Counted from the stretch's first letter, positions 19,665 to 28,765 are shown. The stretch: DNA of 64,000 nt from Desulfopila aestuarii DSM 18488 (GCA_945863875.1 CAMBBS010000015.1:44962-108961); one strand, 5' to 3'. The notes: a model not told the origin generated them from the letters alone. Translations and numbers: made by a program.

Positions 19665-21368
19665 TTACCTTCCCTGCTCTGGATCAGATGAAACCATCAC
19701 GCCCGCCAGGTTAATGTTGGTCTGATTCAGACCCGCATCATCGGCAAACATGGCAGAGGACATCCGCTCGCCGGCGGGAACCACAGTCACCGCAATCCCT
19801 TCATTTGCGCCGTACATGATGTAATGTTCGAGTGGAGTGATACCAAGGCTGTCAAAATAGGTTTTGAGATCGATAGCCGTCTTGCCGGTCCATTCGCCAT
19901 TGGTAATTGAATTGCTGCGCAGGGCGATCAGTTTAGATTCATAGTAGGAAGATTCATCAAAGCTGTTCGAAGGGTTGATTCCTTCGCGTGAACCATACTG
20001 GAGATAGTGCTGAAAAGGATCATGGGGCCAGTTTGCATCGAAAGCCGCCTGGGCGGCGGCGACGCTATCATAGTTTCCGGTGGTGAACAGAGTGGCTGCC
20101 TTGGCCTGCTTGTATTCAACTGCGTTAAAATAGGCATTGGGTGCCAATCCTTCTTTGTAACCAAACGCCATATAATGTGATTCAGCGGTAAAGCCGAGAC
20201 TGATCAACAGATTTTCGAGAAATGCCGTCCCCTTGTCTATCCAGCTCCCGGAGGCACCGGAGTTGGCCTGCAATGCGGCCAACTTCGCATTGAGATAGTA
20301 CGCCTTATCAAATCCCGGCAAGACATTTTCCTTGCCGCCGGTGTCGACTGCCGTGGTGAAGTCGTAACTCTCTGTTCCAGCATAGGCGTTACCAACCAGG
20401 TCTCCGATGGTGCCGTAATCGAAAATGACGTAATATTTAGTGCTGTTGACGAGGGTACTGGTTGGATTTATGGTCAGGGTTGAACCGGAAATCGACAAGT
20501 GGTTACTCGTACCGACATCAAACGTCTCGACAGGTGTGCCAGCGGCCGTCTTGATGACTATGCTGCCTGAGCCGAGCTGAATCGTTTCATTAAAGTTGAT
20601 CTGAATATTCGCAGTAGTAGATACCTCTGTCGCACCGTCGGTGGGGCTAGAAGACAAGAAAACAGGCGCAGCGGGATCGATAAACGATGTGGACAGCAAC
20701 GAATTATTTTCATCCATTTTTTCCACAATCAGGTTATAGAGAAAACCGATATCAGCCCACCAGGTTCCGGTGCTTTTCACGCCGGTGACATAGTCATCGA
20801 TGAGCAATGGTCCTCCCGAAGATCCTGGCCCCAACACATTAGAAGAAGACTCATACAGACCGTAATAATAGTTTTCTCTGACATAAACTGTTTCTTCCAT
20901 CATACCGGTTGCCCCGCTGGGATACCCAATGGCATTTGCCACATAGCCACCGTTATAACCTGAAGCCATTCCGAGCCAACCGAGGGAATCACCGATGGGA
21001 GTATTGACGCCGATTATGGCAACGTCATACTGGGCTTCCGACTGAATCATCGTCTGGTCGTAGGCATCACTAAAGGCCTGGGTCGGCCAAGCACTAGTTA
21101 TATATTTGGTGGGAGAATAGGCGTAGCCATAGTCTTCGAAGCGATTTGTGACGTCGTTATAGTCGGCACCAAAATAAAAATGAAAATCCTCCGCCCATCC
21201 ACCATGGTCAGGGCTGTACACCACATGTGTTGCTGTCAGAATATCATTGCGGCCTACTAAGGTGGCAGTTCCTCTTGCTGCATATCCATCTGGGAAGGTA
21301 ACATTTATCAGCCCTATGCAACTATATGGCTGGGTGTTGCGCGAATAATCAGAAACTTCAGTTGCCAT
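19665..21368 (-). CDS. Secreted trypsin-like serine protease with Ig-like domain and C-terminal repeats
   Basis: 567 residues. The N-terminal chymotrypsin-fold domain (about 1-230) has the triad His in TATHVV, Asp in YDVAIIGV and Ser in GPGSSGGPLL. A Big_5/SwmB-type Ig-like domain follows (SSPTDGATEVSTTANIQINF). The last 230 residues contain repeated units of about 70-100 residues with the pattern AYYLNAKLAALQAN...HYMAFGYKEG.NAYFNAVEY; the function of these repeats is unknown to me. No N-terminal signal peptide is visible, so a C-terminal secretion route (type I) is inferred. GGGGA precedes the ATG. It is convergent with the broken adhesin gene. Confidence 0.85.
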   Translation of the reverse strand: MATEVSDYSRNTQPYSCIGLINVTFPDGYAARGTATLVGRNDILTATHVVYSPDHGGWAEDFHFYFGADYNDVTNRFEDYGYAYSPTKYITSAWPTQAFSDAYDQTMIQSEAQYDVAIIGVNTPIGDSLGWLGMASGYNGGYVANAIGYPSGATGMMEETVYVRENYYYGLYESSSNVLGPGSSGGPLLIDDYVTGVKSTGTWWADIGFLYNLIVEKMDENNSLLSTSFIDPAAPVFLSSSPTDGATEVSTTANIQINFNETIQLGSGSIVIKTAAGTPVETFDVGTSNHLSISGSTLTINPTSTLVNSTKYYVIFDYGTIGDLVGNAYAGTESYDFTTAVDTGGKENVLPGFDKAYYLNAKLAALQANSGASGSWIDKGTAFLENLLISLGFTAESHYMAFGYKEGLAPNAYFNAVEYKQAKAATLFTTGNYDSVAAAQAAFDANWPHDPFQHYLQYGSREGINPSNSFDESSYYESKLIALRSNSITNGEWTGKTAIDLKTYFDSLGITPLEHYIMYGANEGIAVTVVPAGERMSSAMFADDAGLNQTNINLAGVMVSSDPEQGR

Positions 21369-21617
21369 TACTTTTTCCCCGGTGTTGGTTGATCATTTGT
21401 TGCGTCGCTTTTAATTGGTACCACCGACCAACAACTACGCCCTATGGTACTTTTATTATGCGATGCTTTTAAGCATTAAGTACAGTTTATTAGAGGAAAA
21501 ATGTCAAAAAAAAATCAGCCGGACGCTTTGAAATTATAAGTGTTGACCAGAACAGGAAATGCGCCAAAGCATTGGTAAATCGTAACTTGACATACACCAT
21601 ACATCATGTTGACCTGA

Positions 21618-22763
21618 TCAGGTCTCAAGTTGATTTGTACTGGGTGGTCGGCATCGTGCGCTCTCCTTATTGTCTACGTTTATCGGCATCGACATAACCG
21701 GCCAGAGAGCAAAATCGCGGTTTTTCTTATACCCTACTCCGACCGCACCTTTATGCAGATACAGAACATATGCCCAGTCAGTTTCAAATGCACTGGTGGT
21801 CGAGGACCAATAGGCCTGCTGCAGGTCAGTAAAGGGATGCCCAGGGGAGAGCGCCGGGCTATGGGCCGATGCATCGACAAGGCTCTCCAGCTCGTTGATG
21901 GTCGGCATCCGCCAGGGCAGACCGGTTTCTTCTGCATGGCAACAAACGGTTGCCAACGCCTCGCTCCAGGTAGCCGTTTGGCCGCCCAGACCGGCCCGAC
22001 TCTGCCAGACAAGGCCGGTCAGCCTGTCCAACACTCCTAACCCCGGCAAACGGGAAATAGGCCGGGATAAGTACCTTGGGTAGAGATTATTTCTTGCAAA
22101 AAAACAAGAAAATAATCTGCATGGCATATAACGGGGCCTGGGCCAGGGGGTACCCATCAGAAGAGATCCATCCTGCCTGCTCCGGCGGCAGGCTATAACC
22201 GAACCCTGCTCGTCGTAGCAGAGTGTTGCCCCGGTGGCGGCAAGGATATCCGACCGACCGCAAACCGGCCATACCCAGAAGTAACCGTCCTTCTTCCCGT
22301 AAAACATTCGACCGCCTTCAAGGTGGACATGCCAGGCGTAGGCCGGCGCGATAGAAGCGGTCGTAGCGGTCCAAAACCAGCCAAGAAAGACGTTCTGAAA
22401 AGGATGGCCCCTGGTCAATGCGGGCTTTTTTGTGCTGTGATCAATAAGGCTTCGTAATTCTCGGCGATTCGGCATACGCCAGTCATTTCTGCCGTATTTC
22501 GCATCTCGATTCATCTGCTCGACAAACGCCAGCCCTTCCTTCCAGCTCAAAGGGTATTCGGATGGACAGCTGTTTCTTGTCCAGATAAGCTGGGTTGCCA
22601 GGTCCCGAACCAGGTGGCCGTCGAGTTTCTCAAACCGTTTTTCCGGCCAGCCCATGCCCGGCATAAATTCCGCATCCTGGCCAGTGCCCCGGCAGTCTAC
22701 CTGATCACCATCTTCGCTGTAGCAACGGCCCAGGCCGGTTGACAGGATATGTCTGGTATTCAT
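21618..22763 (-). CDS. DUF1566 (Lcl) domain protein, two copies
   Basis: About 381 residues with two DUF1566/Lcl_C domains, each with the motif WRMPNRRELRSLID or WRMPTINELESLVD and the ending W.SST / W.WTAT. Family members are often exported, but no signal peptide is seen from the ATG at 22763. The frame is open further, to 22895, without a better start. Between the two domains, a stretch with residues RPRYMPCRLFSCFFARN reads unlike the family and coincides with a DNA hairpin (22084-22118), suggesting a small in-frame insertion. Function unknown. Confidence 0.75.
   Translation of the reverse strand: MNTRHILSTGLGRCYSEDGDQVDCRGTGQDAEFMPGMGWPEKRFEKLDGHLVRDLATQLIWTRNSCPSEYPLSWKEGLAFVEQMNRDAKYGRNDWRMPNRRELRSLIDHSTKKPALTRGHPFQNVFLGWFWTATTASIAPAYAWHVHLEGGRMFYGKKDGYFWVWPVCGRSDILAATGATLCYDEQGSVIACRRSRQDGSLLMGTPWPRPRYMPCRLFSCFFARNNLYPRYLSRPISRLPGLGVLDRLTGLVWQSRAGLGGQTATWSEALATVCCHAEETGLPWRMPTINELESLVDASAHSPALSPGHPFTDLQQAYWSSTTSAFETDWAYVLYLHKGAVGVGYKKNRDFALWPVMSMPINVDNKESARCRPPSTNQLET
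22084..22118. repeat. Inverted repeat inside the DUF1566 gene
   Basis: AGATTATTTCTTG (22084-22096) and CAAGAAAATAATCT (22105-22118) are inverted copies apart from one extra base, around an A-rich loop. It interrupts the linker of the DUF1566 protein and is AT-rich in a GC-richer gene. Confidence 0.7.
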
Positions 22764-22865
22764 TGCGGTGTTTTCAACTGAGGTATTACAATCCGAGTTA
22801 TAGGTGCTTTCGCGTTTCACATATGCCCTTCTTGAAAATTCTGTTATTCTTGCCCTTACCCTGCC

Positions 22866-22923
22866 AAGCACGGGCACTGAAAAGAGTACCCGCAAAGCAC
22901 GGGCACTGAAAAGAGTACCCGCT
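22866..22923. repeat. Two tandem copies of a 29-bp unit
   Basis: The unit beginning AAGCACGGGCACTGAAAAGA and ending GTACCCGC occurs at 22866-22893 and again at 22895-22922, identical over 28 bases. It lies upstream of the DUF1566 gene. Multiple short repeats of this kind are found at the ends of IS21-type elements, so it may be a leftover insertion-sequence end; no transposase is nearby. Confidence 0.75.
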
Positions 22924-23083
22924 TATTTCCCATGTACCGGGGTTGGATGCGCGGTAAAGCCCAAAATGACGTCGGTGGGAAGATGTATCATTCCGGACTT
23001 GTGCAAAAATCTAAGTCCATGAAGAGGCTTTGTCTTGTGGGTTTTTCATGCAGCAGGAAATATTGATAGGGAGGAATAGAAAG

Positions 23084-23767
23084 ATGGCCGGCAAGATAAA
23101 AAGCAGTGCATCATCGGACGAAACTGTCTGGGTACTTGGCGGAGGTCAGTTTGGTCAACGCGCCGTCGACCTCCTGCGAAAAGCAGCCCCTGCGGTAAAT
23201 CTTGTCGTGATAGACCGGCAGCCGCTGAGCCATCTGCCGGCCGGTGTGAAATGTGTCCGCGCCGATGGCGTTGCCTGGCTGGCCGAACATTTTGTCCCAG
23301 AAACCCATGTCGGCAAGATTATTCCGGCAATCCCCAGGCATTTGGCGGCTGAGTGGCTGAAAAGAAAACTGGCGGAGGAAGGGGCCGACGTCCACGCGGT
23401 GAACATACCGGAGGGGCTGCTGCTTCGCTTTCCGCATCCCATGCGTCTCAGCCCTAGTCAGATCGTCATGTCCCATGCCGATTTCATCTGTCCCCCGAAC
23501 TGTGCCGAACCGGATGAACTTTGTTCCCACACCCGGCGCCCGCGCCCCACGCCCTTGTTCCATCTGCTCGAAACATTGGACTGCGGCAGCTTCACGCCGC
23601 TCATCGTCCGGAGCCGTCAGTTTGCCGCCGGGGTAGGCGGTTTTTTCCCGGAAGATTTATGGCAGTTGCTCGCCCGGGCCAGATCATTGCCAGACACGCC
23701 GCTGTTGGTCGGCAGCGCATGCAAATGCCACGGCATTGTCGATGGTTTCTGCCATCACCCCGCCTGA
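23084..23767 (+). CDS. Rossmann-fold protein of unknown function
   Basis: 227 residues. The N-terminus is a dinucleotide-binding strand-turn-helix (VWVLGGGQFGQRAVDLL, a GxGxxG variant), followed by VVIDR, as in TrkA_N/KTN or dehydrogenase folds. The middle has a cysteine cluster, CPPNCAEPDELC, and the C-terminus has CKCHG, which could bind a metal or iron-sulfur centre. I do not recognise the family. GGGAGGAA at 23069-23076 supports the start at 23084 rather than the frame opening at 23030. It is convergent with the acyl-CoA synthetase gene. Confidence 0.7.
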   Translation: MAGKIKSSASSDETVWVLGGGQFGQRAVDLLRKAAPAVNLVVIDRQPLSHLPAGVKCVRADGVAWLAEHFVPETHVGKIIPAIPRHLAAEWLKRKLAEEGADVHAVNIPEGLLLRFPHPMRLSPSQIVMSHADFICPPNCAEPDELCSHTRRPRPTPLFHLLETLDCGSFTPLIVRSRQFAAGVGGFFPEDLWQLLARARSLPDTPLLVGSACKCHGIVDGFCHHPA

Positions 23768-23821
23768 GTGCTTCATTTAGCAAGGAAGTAGTCAGGCAGA
23801 GATGCTGCGGATGCGCTCGAG

Positions 23822-25474
23822 TTACACGTCCGGCCAAAGCTCGGCCGACTGCTCCCTCAGCTTGATTTTCATCACCTTACCACTGGCGGTAAGCGGGAAT
23901 TCGTTTAAGAAGTGAACAAACTTGGGTGTTTTAAACCACGCTATCTTGCCCTGGCAGAAATCAATAATATCCTGGGGAGAAATATCCGCATCAGGGTATG
24001 GAATGACAAATGCACCGGGCTGTTCGCCATATTTCTTGCTCGGCACCCCGACCACCTGGACATCCTTGACTCCGTCCATATGATGGAGAAAATCCTCGAT
24101 TTCCTTTGGATAAATATTCTCTCCGCCACGGATAATCATATCCTTTATGCGTCCGGTAATGGCAAAATAGCCATCCTCATCCATCACGCCGATGTCTCCG
24201 GAATGCAGAAAACCATCTTTATCTATTGCCTGGGCGGTGGCCTCCTCCATTTTATAATAGCCCTTCATGATATTGTAGCCGCGGCACATTACTTCGCCAT
24301 GCTGTCCCGGCGGCAGGGGGACGCCGGTCTTGGCATCGACGATCTTCACCTCGATGCCGGGCATGGCCTTGCCCACCGTCTCACACTTTTTCTGGATGGA
24401 CGGTTCATTGTACATGGTCTGGGTCATGCCCGGTGACGCCTCGGTCAAGCCGAAGACGATGGTCACCTCGGTCATGTGCATCTTCTCGATGCAGTCGTTC
24501 ATGGTTTTTACCGGACAGGGAGACCCGGCCATGATTCCCGTCCGCAGCGAGGAGAAATCGAACTTTTTAAAAAGTTTATGGTCCAGCATAGCAATGAACA
24601 TCGTCGGCACGCCATAGACACCGGTGCATTTTTCCATCTCGATGGACATCATCACATCGACGGGATCGTAGGTCTCGACAAAGACCATGGTAGCCCCGTG
24701 ATTGACGCAGGCCAGCACGCCCAGCACACAGCCGAAACAATGAAAGAGCGGCACGGGGATACAGATGCGGTCGAGATGACTGAAATTCTGCCCCGCACCA
24801 AGCCAGTAGCCGTTGTTGCCGATGTTGATGTGCGTGAGCATGACACCTTTTGGAAAACCTGTCGTTCCTGAAGTGTATTGCATGTTGATGACATCATGGG
24901 GCGAAAGCGAGTCCTGCCGCCGCCGGTACTCGGCATCATCGGTGGCAACCGCCAGCGACATAACCTCGGACATGGAATAGAGGCCCCGGTGTTTCTCCGG
25001 GCCAAGGAAGAAGACTCTTTTCAGGCAGGGATAGGCACTTGCATGCAGGTCACCCCGCGGGTGGGTCTTCAGCTCGGGGATCAGGCCATAGAGTATTTCC
25101 AGATAATTCGCATCACGCAGCCCGTTGATAATAAATATGTTTTCACAGTCTGACTGCTTCAAGACATAATCAATTTCCGCCGAGCGATAGTTAGTGTTGA
25201 TCGTCAGCAGGATCGCCCCGATGCGGGCCGTGGCAAACTGCAGGGCAACCCAGTGAGGCACATTCGTGGCCCACACCGCCACCTTTTCGCCCTTCTGGAT
25301 GCCCATGGCCATCAAGCCCTTGGCCATGGTATCAACCGTATCGGAAAACTCCTGCCAGGTCTGCCGGTACTCTCTTTCCGCGTAGGCAACCGCCGTCTCA
25401 TGAGGATATTGCTCTACTGTTTCCGCAAGGATCTGCCCAAGCGTGATCTCCCTGACAATTTCATCTCTTGGCAT
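23822..25474 (-). CDS. AMP-forming acyl-CoA synthetase
   Basis: 550 residues of the ANL superfamily, which activates a carboxylic acid with ATP and CoA. The P-loop YTSGTTGFPKGV, the FGLTEASPG motif, the hinge GRIKDMIIRGGENIYP and the catalytic Lys in TASGKVMK are all present. Overall it resembles medium/long-chain fatty acyl-CoA synthetases. It is the last gene of the 2-oxoacid oxidoreductase operon, so it may handle branched or aromatic acids made from amino acids. Three starts are possible (GTG 25483, ATG 25480, ATG 25474); GGTGA before 25474 favours the last. Confidence 0.9.
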   Translation of the reverse strand: MPRDEIVREITLGQILAETVEQYPHETAVAYAEREYRQTWQEFSDTVDTMAKGLMAMGIQKGEKVAVWATNVPHWVALQFATARIGAILLTINTNYRSAEIDYVLKQSDCENIFIINGLRDANYLEILYGLIPELKTHPRGDLHASAYPCLKRVFFLGPEKHRGLYSMSEVMSLAVATDDAEYRRRQDSLSPHDVINMQYTSGTTGFPKGVMLTHINIGNNGYWLGAGQNFSHLDRICIPVPLFHCFGCVLGVLACVNHGATMVFVETYDPVDVMMSIEMEKCTGVYGVPTMFIAMLDHKLFKKFDFSSLRTGIMAGSPCPVKTMNDCIEKMHMTEVTIVFGLTEASPGMTQTMYNEPSIQKKCETVGKAMPGIEVKIVDAKTGVPLPPGQHGEVMCRGYNIMKGYYKMEEATAQAIDKDGFLHSGDIGVMDEDGYFAITGRIKDMIIRGGENIYPKEIEDFLHHMDGVKDVQVVGVPSKKYGEQPGAFVIPYPDADISPQDIIDFCQGKIAWFKTPKFVHFLNEFPLTASGKVMKIKLREQSAELWPDV

Positions 25475-25486
25475 AGTCATCACCGG

Positions 25487-26044
25487 CTAAAGGGTAAATA
25501 TTACCGCATATATTTTTGCATCTCCGCCAACGGCGCTGAGACAGTGCGGCACAAGGGAATTGTAATACATCGTATCGCCTTCTTTTAAGACATAGGTCTC
25601 CTTGCCGTATACCAGTTCAACCTCGCCGGCGACGACCACAACAAACTCCTCCCCTTCATGGGAGGAGGTGGCTCGATCTTCTGTCGGGGTAATCTGAATA
25701 AAAAACGGTTCCATGTGACGATCGGCCTTGCCGGCGCCCAGGGGGTGGTAGCGATAATGCCCCTGCGCCTTGCCCTTATGACCGGCAACCCCTTCCTCTC
25801 GCGCAGCGGATCTGGTGATGACCGGATCCTTGACGATCTGGTCGTCCATAAAGGTGCCGACCCGCTGACCCAGGGCCCGGGACAGCTTGACCATCACCCC
25901 CAGGGCGGGGGATAAATTACCGCCTTCAATCTCTTCAAGAAGGCTTGCCGGCAGGCTGGTTCTTTCTGCGAGATCGTCGACACTCATCTGCAGTTTTTCT
26001 CGATATGTCTTGATCCTCTTGCCTATTTTTGTTGAATCACTCAT
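25487..26044 (-). CDS. XRE-cupin regulator of the 2-oxoacid oxidoreductase operon
   Basis: 185 residues. An N-terminal helix-turn-helix (YREKLQMSVDDLAERTSLPASLLEEIE) is followed by a C-terminal cupin (GEEFVVVVAGEVELVYG, then EGDTMYYNSLVPHCL). It lies inside the operon between the oxidoreductase and the acyl-CoA synthetase, so it probably controls that operon and senses an acyl or oxoacid ligand. GGGGAG before the ATG at 26044 fixes the start. It is a paralogue of the 15229-15819 regulator. Confidence 0.9.
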   Translation of the reverse strand: MSDSTKIGKRIKTYREKLQMSVDDLAERTSLPASLLEEIEGGNLSPALGVMVKLSRALGQRVGTFMDDQIVKDPVITRSAAREEGVAGHKGKAQGHYRYHPLGAGKADRHMEPFFIQITPTEDRATSSHEGEEFVVVVAGEVELVYGKETYVLKEGDTMYYNSLVPHCLSAVGGDAKIYAVIFTL

Positions 26045-26069
26045 GCTCTTTGCTCCCCTGTGCCTCATT

Positions 26070-27467
26070 TTATAGATTATCCCGCATCCACGCCTTTGCC
26101 GCGTCGACGATGGCGATGTTCTTTGGAATCAATTTGGGTTTTTCCGCAAAACTGTCCTTTAAAGCGGTCAGCACAACTTCTTCCGGCAGGCCGATCAGAT
26201 CAAGAGAGAGCAGCGCCCCAAGAAGAGCGGTATTAGCCGCTTTCGGCACGCCTTGCGACGTGGCTATTTCCGCCGCCGGAAAGGCATACACCGTCACCTT
26301 CTCGGGCAGATCAAATTCTACCGGTATCTGCGCATCATAGATGATCACCCCGCCATCCTTGACGGTAGGGGCAAACTTTTCAAGAGACGGCTGGTTCATC
26401 GCCACCAGGACATCCGGTCTATCGACCGTCGGAGAGCCGATATCCTTGCCGCTCAACACCACCGAGCAGGACGCGGTACCCCCTCGTTGTTCCGGGCCAT
26501 AGCTTGGAAACCAGGAGACATTTTTGCCGGCATCATTGCCGGCATGGGCAAGCACCAGCCCGAGGCTGAGTATCCCCTGTCCGCCAAAGCCGCAAAACTT
26601 GAATTCTTTCTCGGCAAATTCTCCACCATCGACATTATCCGAGCTGGTCGCCACAATGAGTTCATGTAACGGTTTGATCGGAATGACATGCGGCTGCAGC
26701 GCGGGCTCAGCACTTCGATCACGAAAATTACCCAGGGGAAATACTTTTTCCAGGGCGTCGATGGTAAACTGGGCCGCATCGACGGCGCTGATTTTCATGT
26801 TGGTTGGGCAGGGTGAAAGAATCTCGACAAAGGCGTAGCCCTTGCCTTCCTTCTGGATCTCAATGGCTTTTCGGATCGCCTTTCTCGCCTTTAAAATTCT
26901 TTTGGTGTCCGCCACTGAGACCCTTTCAATAAAAACCGGGGCAGGCAGCTGATTGAATACCTCGCAGACATGCAGCGGATAGCCGTCCGTCGCCACGTCT
27001 CTGCCCATGGGCGAGGTGGCCGTTTTCTGGCCCGGCAGGGTGGTCGGCGCCATCTGCCCGCCGGTCATGCCGTAAATAGCATTATTGATAAAAAAACAGA
27101 CGAATTTTTCGCCTCGATTGGCCGCCTGAAAGGCGTTGTTGAATCCGATGGCACCCAAGTCACCATCACCTTGGTAGGCAATCACCACCTTGCCGGGAAG
27201 CGCCCGCGAAAGACCGGTGGCCACGGCGGAGGCCCGGCCATGGGCCGCCGCGACATTGCCGCAGTCAAAGTAATAATAACAAAAAGCACCGCAGCCGACC
27301 GGTGAAACAAAAACGGTATCGTCCTGCAGGCCAAAATCGGCGAGCGCCTCGGCAATAAGCTTATGAATGATACCATGGCCGCACCCGGCGCAATAGTGTG
27401 TCGCTTTGGTTTTACTGCCGTCTTTCCTCAGGAAGTATTCGTAAAATCCTTCTGCCTTCTTGATCAT
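26070..27467 (-). CDS. 2-oxoacid:ferredoxin oxidoreductase, fused beta (TPP) and gamma subunits
   Basis: 465 residues. Residues about 1-270 are the thiamine-diphosphate beta subunit, with CAGCGHG and the Mg/TPP motif GDGD...NN. Residues about 285-465 are the gamma subunit, with GFGGQGILSLG and SYGPEQRGGT. These two are separate proteins in many VOR/KOR enzymes; here they are one chain. The complex decarboxylates a 2-oxoacid to acyl-CoA and reduces ferredoxin in the cytoplasm. Its start overlaps the alpha gene stop by four bases. Neighbours suggest branched-chain or aromatic 2-oxoacids. Confidence 0.92.
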   Translation of the reverse strand: MIKKAEGFYEYFLRKDGSKTKATHYCAGCGHGIIHKLIAEALADFGLQDDTVFVSPVGCGAFCYYYFDCGNVAAAHGRASAVATGLSRALPGKVVIAYQGDGDLGAIGFNNAFQAANRGEKFVCFFINNAIYGMTGGQMAPTTLPGQKTATSPMGRDVATDGYPLHVCEVFNQLPAPVFIERVSVADTKRILKARKAIRKAIEIQKEGKGYAFVEILSPCPTNMKISAVDAAQFTIDALEKVFPLGNFRDRSAEPALQPHVIPIKPLHELIVATSSDNVDGGEFAEKEFKFCGFGGQGILSLGLVLAHAGNDAGKNVSWFPSYGPEQRGGTASCSVVLSGKDIGSPTVDRPDVLVAMNQPSLEKFAPTVKDGGVIIYDAQIPVEFDLPEKVTVYAFPAAEIATSQGVPKAANTALLGALLSLDLIGLPEEVVLTALKDSFAEKPKLIPKNIAIVDAAKAWMRDNL

Positions 27468-28519
27468 TCGCCTGCCTCCATGAGTTTTTTCGCCGCAGCC
27501 ACAACCTGCTCCGTCGTCAGCAGATTGCCGCCCATACGGTTGACCAATGCCACAGGTATATATTCCTTTCTCTCCAGATGCAGGAGAACATCATCCCGGT
27601 ACTGGCCATTACTCAGCTCGACCACCAGGATCTTTTTCCCTCTGGCAACTCGCTGCAGTTCCTCTTCAGGAAAAGGAAAAAGGGTGATGGGCCGAAATAA
27701 ACCCGCTTTGACGCCCTGCGCGCGAAGGCTGTTCACCGCCGAACGGGCAATCCGGGCACAGGAGCCGTATCCGGTCAACACGATGTCGGCATCTTCCGTC
27801 AAATAGGTTTCCGATGCGGCGTCAACCCGCATGGAGGCGTATTTGGCGTCAAGCAGCCAATTGTGCTTTTCCTGCAGGTCGTTCTGCAGATAGATGGAAG
27901 TGATAAGGTTTTGTCGCGTTGCACTGTCTGCCCGTACAGCCCAATCGGTCACATCGGGAGCGGGGAGCTTGTGCGTCGGGATCTCCAGCGATTCCATAAC
28001 CTGCCCCAAAACGGCATCGGCCAGGACAATGGCGGGAGATCGGTATTTATAGGCAAGCTCAAAGGCCCTGATGGTCAGATCGCACATTTCCTGCACCGAC
28101 GAAGGGGCGAGGACAACCGCCTTATAGTTGCCGTGACCACCGCCCTTCACCGCCTGATTATAGTCGCCCTGTTCCGGGCCGATGTTGCCGAGGCCGGGAC
28201 CGGTTCTCTGCACATTAATAATTACCGCCGGGAGCTGGGCGCCGGCCAGGTAAGAGATGCCCTCGCACATCAGACTCATGCCCGGACCGGAAGACGCCGT
28301 CATCGACTTCTTGCCGCTGCTTGCCGCACCGTAAATCATATTGATAGCAGCGGTCTCACACTCCGCCTGGAGAAACACCCTGCCTCTTTGCGGGAAAAGC
28401 AATGCGGCCGAGTGGGCAATTTCGCTCGCCGGAGTGATCGGATAGCCGAAATAAACCTCACACCCCGCATACAGAGCACCGACGGTGACCGCTTCATTAC
28501 CTTTTATAAATTTTCTCAT
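27464..28519 (-). CDS. vorB: 2-oxoacid:ferredoxin oxidoreductase alpha subunit (VorB-like)
   Basis: 351 residues, pyrimidine-binding and transketolase C-terminal-like domains of the POR/KOR alpha family. Motifs seen are GNEAVTVGALYAGCEVYFGYPITP, ASSGPGMSLM, NVQRTGPG and the C-terminal FRPITLFPFP. The wording of these motifs fits VorB (3-methyl-2-oxobutanoate dehydrogenase) best; 2-oxoglutarate is an alternative substrate. It follows the ferredoxin gene by six bases and overlaps the beta-gamma gene. Confidence 0.9.
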   Translation of the reverse strand: MRKFIKGNEAVTVGALYAGCEVYFGYPITPASEIAHSAALLFPQRGRVFLQAECETAAINMIYGAASSGKKSMTASSGPGMSLMCEGISYLAGAQLPAVIINVQRTGPGLGNIGPEQGDYNQAVKGGGHGNYKAVVLAPSSVQEMCDLTIRAFELAYKYRSPAIVLADAVLGQVMESLEIPTHKLPAPDVTDWAVRADSATRQNLITSIYLQNDLQEKHNWLLDAKYASMRVDAASETYLTEDADIVLTGYGSCARIARSAVNSLRAQGVKAGLFRPITLFPFPEEELQRVARGKKILVVELSNGQYRDDVLLHLERKEYIPVALVNRMGGNLLTTEQVVAAAKKLMEAGE

Positions 28520-28525
28520 GAACGA

Positions 28526-28765
28526 TTACTCCTTGTCCTTTTTGTACACCACAATGGCGTAAGGTTCGGGACAATTGTAGAAGCATATAGCGCAGCCGAT
28601 ACACCCCTCTCCAATATATTCTGCAGGGACATATCCCTTCACGTTCATCTTCTCCGAAAAACGAAGACAATCCTTCGGGCAGGCGTCGATACACCTACCG
28701 CAACCTTTACACTCGTCTCTGCTGATATGCGGATGAGATTCATCACCGTGCGTCTCGCAACCCAT
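28526..28765 (-). CDS. 2x[4Fe-4S] ferredoxin-type delta subunit of the 2-oxoacid oxidoreductase
   Basis: 79 residues with two ferredoxin motifs, CKGCGRCIDACPKDC and CIGCAICFYNCPEP. It is the electron-transfer (delta) subunit that passes electrons from the TPP site to a soluble ferredoxin. It is the first gene of the operon, with GGAGAG before the ATG and a palindrome in the promoter region just upstream. Confidence 0.93.
   Translation of the reverse strand: MGCETHGDESHPHISRDECKGCGRCIDACPKDCLRFSEKMNVKGYVPAEYIGEGCIGCAICFYNCPEPYAIVVYKKDKE

Noticed and set aside
21500..21540. 12-codon + strand frame preceded by GAGGAAAA
   Set aside because: Too short, of low complexity (Lys run) and with no neighbour on the same strand to lend support.
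22866..22923. Possible CRISPR array
   Set aside because: Only two units, separated by one base; no spacers and no cas genes.
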